Below, piece by piece: positions 5,399 to 8,337 of a DNA stretch of 8,337 nucleotides. Position numbers and translations under genes: made by a program. Where the stretch lies: positions 1-8,337 of the forward strand of contig JAEYNG010000151.1 in NCBI GenBank assembly GCA_023412695.1, written 5' to 3'. The DNA comes from Planctomycetota bacterium. Lineage in GTDB: Bacteria > Planctomycetota > Phycisphaerae > Phycisphaerales > UBA1924. The notes below the pieces were generated by a model. The model was not told the origin of the DNA, did no database searches, and saw nothing but the letters and a program-made list of their open reading frames with translations. How positions within the stretch are numbered: the stretch's first letter is position 1; each line of letters begins with the position of its first letter.

Positions 5399-6835
5399 AT
5401 GGCGCACGCAAAGTCCACCGACCCGAATGTGTTCATCCTCCCCGACCTTGGCGAGGGTGTGCACGAGGCCGAACTGATCAAGTGGCGTGTCAAGGTGGGC
5501 GACACCGTCGCCGAGCACGACATCCTCGCCGAGATGGAAACCGACAAGGCCCTTGTCGAGGTCCCCAGCCCGCGCGCCGGCACAATCAAGCAGCTCCATG
5601 GCTCGGAGGGCGAAGTCCTCCACGTCGGGAATGCCCTTGTGACCTATGAAGGCACTGGCGGATCCACGGCCGCGCCCGAGCCCAAGCCCGCCAAGACCGG
5701 GGGGTCTGGCGCGCAAAATGGCTCGCACCACGCCAAGCAGCCCGAGTCTGAAGCCCCCGCCGCACGGGTGGACGATGGCACAGTGGTCGGCAAGATGTCC
5801 GGTGCCATCGGCGGCGTCTCCGCCGAGCCAGGGAAAGTCCTGGCGACCCCCGCCGTCCGCCGCCTCGCCCGCGACCTCGGCATTGACATCACCACCTGCA
5901 CCGGCACCGGCATCGCCGGCCGTGTCACGGAGAAGGACGTCCGCGCCGCAGCCTCGGGCGGGGGCCGTCCGGCCGCGAAGTCCCCGCCCCGCGGCCTCCC
6001 GGACGTCGCCCCGATGGACCGCAGCGAGCCCCACTCCCGCGTCGTCGAGGCTCCACGTTCCACAACCGCCCCCGCCCCGGCCCGGCGCGAGGTCGCCAGC
6101 TTTCCCTCCGGAGAATCTTCCGTCCGCGTGCCGTTCCGCGGCGTGCGCCGCACGATCGCCAACCGCCTGCGCGAGAGCGTCAACCAGGCCGTCCACTTCA
6201 ATGTCATGGACGAGGCCGACGTTTCCACGCTCGACGGCCTCCGTAAGAAGCTTGCCGCCGCCAGCGGCGAGAAGCTCTCATTCCTCCCGTTCGTCGCCGC
6301 CGCGGTCTGCCGCGTCCTCACCGACGCCCGCTTCCGCGCCATGAACGCGACCGTGGACGAGAAGCCGTCCGACGCCAACTACGACGCCGCGATCGTCCAG
6401 CACCGCGCGGTGCACCTGGGCATCGCCACCGACACCGAAAGCGGCCTGATGGTCCCGGTCATCCGCGACTGCGATGCGCTCGGCGTGCTCGAGATCGGCC
6501 GCCACATCGCCCACGTCGCCGAGGCTGCCCGCAACCGCTCCGCCTCGCGCGAGCAGCTCATGGGCTCGACGTTCACGATCAGTAACGTCGGCTCGCACGC
6601 GGGCCGCTTCGCGACACCGATCATCAACTACCCCGAGGTAGGCATCCTCGCCGTCGGACGCGGCCGCCCCGCGCCGGTCGTCCGCAACGGCGGCATTTTC
6701 GTCGGCAACCTTCTTCCGCTCAGCCTCGCCTGCGACCATCGCGTCGTGGACGGCGCGACCGCGGCCCTCGCCCTCGCGGAGATTGTGCGGCTCCTCCAGG
6801 AGCCCGAGCAGCTTCTCGGCCCGGCCCGCGCCTGA
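5399..6835 (+). CDS. pdhC: Dihydrolipoyl acyltransferase E2 component (pyruvate dehydrogenase complex)
   Basis: This is the structural and catalytic core of the 2-oxo acid dehydrogenase complex. Its lipoyl arm takes the acyl group from E1 and transfers it to coenzyme A. The 478-residue protein has one lipoyl domain (about 10-85) with the modified lysine in EMETDKA (Lys50). A flexible linker rich in Ala, Pro, Gly and Ser (86-145) follows. The E1/E3-binding domain is at about 147-184 (ATPAVRRLARDLG, GTGIAGRVTEKDV). A second Pro/Arg-rich linker leads to the catalytic domain (about 243-475) with TFTISNVGS (391-399) and the active-site DHRVVDG (446-452; His447, Asp451). The frame is open to 5312, but MAHAKSTDPNVF at 5399 is where homology starts; only a weak purine stretch (GCGAGACG) precedes it. 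Single-lipoyl E2 proteins of this type serve both pyruvate and branched-chain complexes; nearby pdhA/pdhB favour pyruvate. It is split from them by an opposite-strand gene, and no E3 gene follows. Confidence 0.92.
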   Translation: MAHAKSTDPNVFILPDLGEGVHEAELIKWRVKVGDTVAEHDILAEMETDKALVEVPSPRAGTIKQLHGSEGEVLHVGNALVTYEGTGGSTAAPEPKPAKTGGSGAQNGSHHAKQPESEAPAARVDDGTVVGKMSGAIGGVSAEPGKVLATPAVRRLARDLGIDITTCTGTGIAGRVTEKDVRAAASGGGRPAAKSPPRGLPDVAPMDRSEPHSRVVEAPRSTTAPAPARREVASFPSGESSVRVPFRGVRRTIANRLRESVNQAVHFNVMDEADVSTLDGLRKKLAAASGEKLSFLPFVAAAVCRVLTDARFRAMNATVDEKPSDANYDAAIVQHRAVHLGIATDTESGLMVPVIRDCDALGVLEIGRHIAHVAEAARNRSASREQLMGSTFTISNVGSHAGRFATPIINYPEVGILAVGRGRPAPVVRNGGIFVGNLLPLSLACDHRVVDGATAALALAEIVRLLQEPEQLLGPARA

Positions 6836-6864
6836 CAACACCGCCGGGCGAACGGACCTCTTCA

Positions 6865-8310
6865 ATGCCCGCACTCGTCTGGCTCCGCGCCGATCTCCGC
6901 ACCCATGACAACCGCGCGCTCGCCGCGGCGTGCGCTGCCTCCACCTCCGGCGTCGTCGCCGTCTTCCTGCTCGCGCCCGCGCAGTGGAAGCAGCACGATT
7001 GGAGCGGCGTCAAGGTCCGCTTCATCCTGCGGACGCTCCGCGAGCTCTCCGCCGCGCTCGCGGGGCTCAACATCCCCCTGCTCGTCGAACGTGCCGATTC
7101 CTTCGCCGACGCCCCCGAGGTCCTCGCCCGCCTCGCCGCGAATCACCGCTGCATCTCGCTCCACTTCGCGCGCGAATACGAGGTCAACGAGCAGCGCCGC
7201 GACGCCGCTGTCAGCGCCCGCTTTGCACAGGACAATATCCCTGTCCACCCGATCGACGACCAGTGCATCCTTGAGCCCGGCTCTGTCCGCACGGGCGAGG
7301 ACCGCTTCTACACCGTCTTCACCCCGTTCAAGAAGGCGTGGTTCCGCATCGTCGAGGACCGCGCGATGGTCCCGCCGCTGGCAGCGCCGAGTCCCCAACC
7401 CAGGTTGAGCATCTCATCCTCTGAGATACCCGACACATTCGCGGGGTTTGAGACGACCGTCCCCGACAACCTTTGGCCCGCCGGCGAACAAGCCGCGCTC
7501 AAGCGCCTCGCCGACTTCTCCGGCAAGCCCCTCGCCCACTACAAACACGACCGCGTCCTCCCCGCACTCGACGGCACAAGCAGGCTCTCGTCCTATCTCG
7601 CCATCGGCGCCCTCTCCCCGCGGACGTGCCTGCACGCCGCGATCGAAGCCAACGACGGCAAGCTCGACAACCCAAAGCCCAACCGCGCCGGCCAATCGAC
7701 TTGGATCAGTGAGCTCGTCTGGCGCGAGTTCTACAAGCACATCCTCGCCGGCTTCCCTCGCGTCTCGATGGGCCGCGCGTTCAAGCCCGCCACAGACCGC
7801 ATCGAGTGGTCGGCCAACCGCGATCACTTCGACGCCTGGCGCGATGGCCGCACCGGCGTCCCCATCGTGGATGCCGGCATGCGACAGCTCCGCGAAACCG
7901 GCTGGATGCACAACCGCGTCCGCATGATCACCGCCATGTACCTTGCCAAGAACCTGTTCCTTCCCTGGCGATGGGGTGAACAACACTTCATGCAGCACCT
8001 GATCGACGGAGACCTCGCGCTGAACAACGGCGGCTGGCAGTGGTCCGCCTCAACCGGCACCGATGCCGCGCCGTACTTCCGCATCTTCAATCCGGTCAGC
8101 CAGTCGCGCAGGTTTGACCCGTCGGGCGACTACATCCGCCGGTTTGTCCCGGAGTTGGCTGCGCTGGAAGGTGGCCCCGACGGTCCGATCCACGACCCCT
8201 CGACCCTGCCGCCGCTGGCACGCGCGGCGGTCGCCTATCCGGATCCCGTCATCGATCGCGCCGGCGTCCGCGGCCGCGTGCTCTCTGCATTTAAAGCGGT
8301 TCAGACTTGA
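6865..8310 (+). CDS. phrB: Deoxyribodipyrimidine photolyase, class I CPD type
   Basis: This flavoenzyme uses blue light to split cyclobutane pyrimidine dimers. The 481-residue protein has the N-terminal antenna domain (VWLRADLRTHDNRAL, 5-19) and the C-terminal FAD domain, aligning with E. coli PhrB at an offset of nine residues over the C-terminal half. The substrate-contacting tryptophan (E. coli W277) is W286 in WREFY. The electron-transfer triad W306/W359/W382 corresponds to W315, W368 and W391. The FAD N5 asparagine (N341) is N350 in GWMHNRVRM. DGDLALNNGGWQWSASTGTD (381-400) is nearly identical to the E. coli core. EVNEQ with N108-E109 matches the E. coli folate (MTHF)-contacting pair, suggesting a folate antenna. 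The linker at about 175-200 (LSISSSEIPDTF) is variable, as in the family. It starts 29 bases after pdhC, so read-through from that gene is likely; no strong ribosome binding site is present. Confidence 0.95.
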   Translation: MPALVWLRADLRTHDNRALAAACAASTSGVVAVFLLAPAQWKQHDWSGVKVRFILRTLRELSAALAGLNIPLLVERADSFADAPEVLARLAANHRCISLHFAREYEVNEQRRDAAVSARFAQDNIPVHPIDDQCILEPGSVRTGEDRFYTVFTPFKKAWFRIVEDRAMVPPLAAPSPQPRLSISSSEIPDTFAGFETTVPDNLWPAGEQAALKRLADFSGKPLAHYKHDRVLPALDGTSRLSSYLAIGALSPRTCLHAAIEANDGKLDNPKPNRAGQSTWISELVWREFYKHILAGFPRVSMGRAFKPATDRIEWSANRDHFDAWRDGRTGVPIVDAGMRQLRETGWMHNRVRMITAMYLAKNLFLPWRWGEQHFMQHLIDGDLALNNGGWQWSASTGTDAAPYFRIFNPVSQSRRFDPSGDYIRRFVPELAALEGGPDGPIHDPSTLPPLARAAVAYPDPVIDRAGVRGRVLSAFKAVQT

Positions 8311-8316
8311 ACCGCT
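8295..8316. terminator. Perfect stem-loop at the end of the photolyase gene, possible terminator
   Basis: AGCGGTTCA (8295-8303) and TGAACCGCT (8308-8316) form a perfect 9-bp stem with a 4-base loop (GACT). The photolyase TGA stop (8308-8310) lies within the 3' arm. On the plus strand no T run follows. On the minus strand the stem is followed by TTTAAA, giving a short run of three T. It would suit a terminator for the pdhC-phrB transcript, or for a convergent gene beyond the window, but the missing T run leaves this open. Confidence 0.5.
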
Positions 8317-8337
8317 CAGCCTCCCCCGCCGTTATGA

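Noticed and set aside
5396..6196. Minus-strand open frame of 266 codons opposite pdhC
   Set aside because: Glycine/alanine/arginine-rich shadow of the E2 lipoyl and linker region, without a motif of its own.
7411..7427. Inverted repeat ATCTCA / TGAGAT in the photolyase gene
   Set aside because: Six-base arms within the variable inter-domain linker of a clear coding sequence; probably chance.
8311..8337. Possible gene end or start after the photolyase
   Set aside because: A minus-strand TAA (8334-8332) and a plus-strand ATG (8334-8336) both exist, but 27 bases are too few to support either.

Overview
The window is high-GC bacterial DNA. A hand count gives about 66% GC in a 300-base sample of pdhA. 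Genes are tightly packed on both strands and all the recognisable ones are chromosomal housekeeping types. The E1-alpha/E1-beta/E2 proteins are of the Bacillus-like, split-E1 pyruvate dehydrogenase type. Together with the GC content and the small lineage-specific genes, this would suit a Planctomycetota (Phycisphaerae-like) bacterium. That placement is only an impression, because no rRNA or other phylogenetic marker is present.

Layout. Bases 1-215 (minus strand) hold the N-terminal end of a membrane protein cut by the window edge, followed by hpt, a hypoxanthine phosphoribosyltransferase (310-864, minus). Divergent from hpt, a pyruvate dehydrogenase locus begins: pdhA (E1-alpha, 961-2088). 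Three small accessory genes then interrupt it before pdhB (E1-beta, 3194-4168): a BrnT/DUF497-family toxin-like gene (2085-2393), a small basic protein that is probably its antitoxin (2362-2721), and a short lipoprotein of unknown function (2726-3154). After pdhB comes a 58-residue single-pass membrane protein with a good ribosome binding site (4256-4432). A GNAT acetyltransferase gene (4476-5294) runs the opposite way. The E2 gene pdhC (5399-6835) and a class I CPD photolyase gene (6865-8310) then run on the plus strand, ending in a perfect 9-bp stem-loop.

How the genes work together. PdhA and PdhB form the thiamine-diphosphate E1 component, and PdhC is the lipoyl-bearing acyltransferase core; together they convert a 2-oxo acid (most likely pyruvate) to acyl-CoA. 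The E3 dihydrolipoamide dehydrogenase that completes the complex is not in the window. Hpt (purine salvage) and photolyase (DNA repair) are neighbours without an obvious functional link.

The most unusual feature is the toxin-antitoxin-like pair embedded between pdhA and pdhB. The toxin start overlaps the pdhA stop by four bases (ATGA), so the module appears translationally tied to an essential metabolic gene. The antitoxin candidate has an unusual C-terminal half, and the inserted block has visibly lower GC (about 56-60% by hand count) than its flanks. No CRISPR array, tRNA, rRNA, insertion sequence or attachment site is visible, and no gene-free stretch exceeds about 105 bases.
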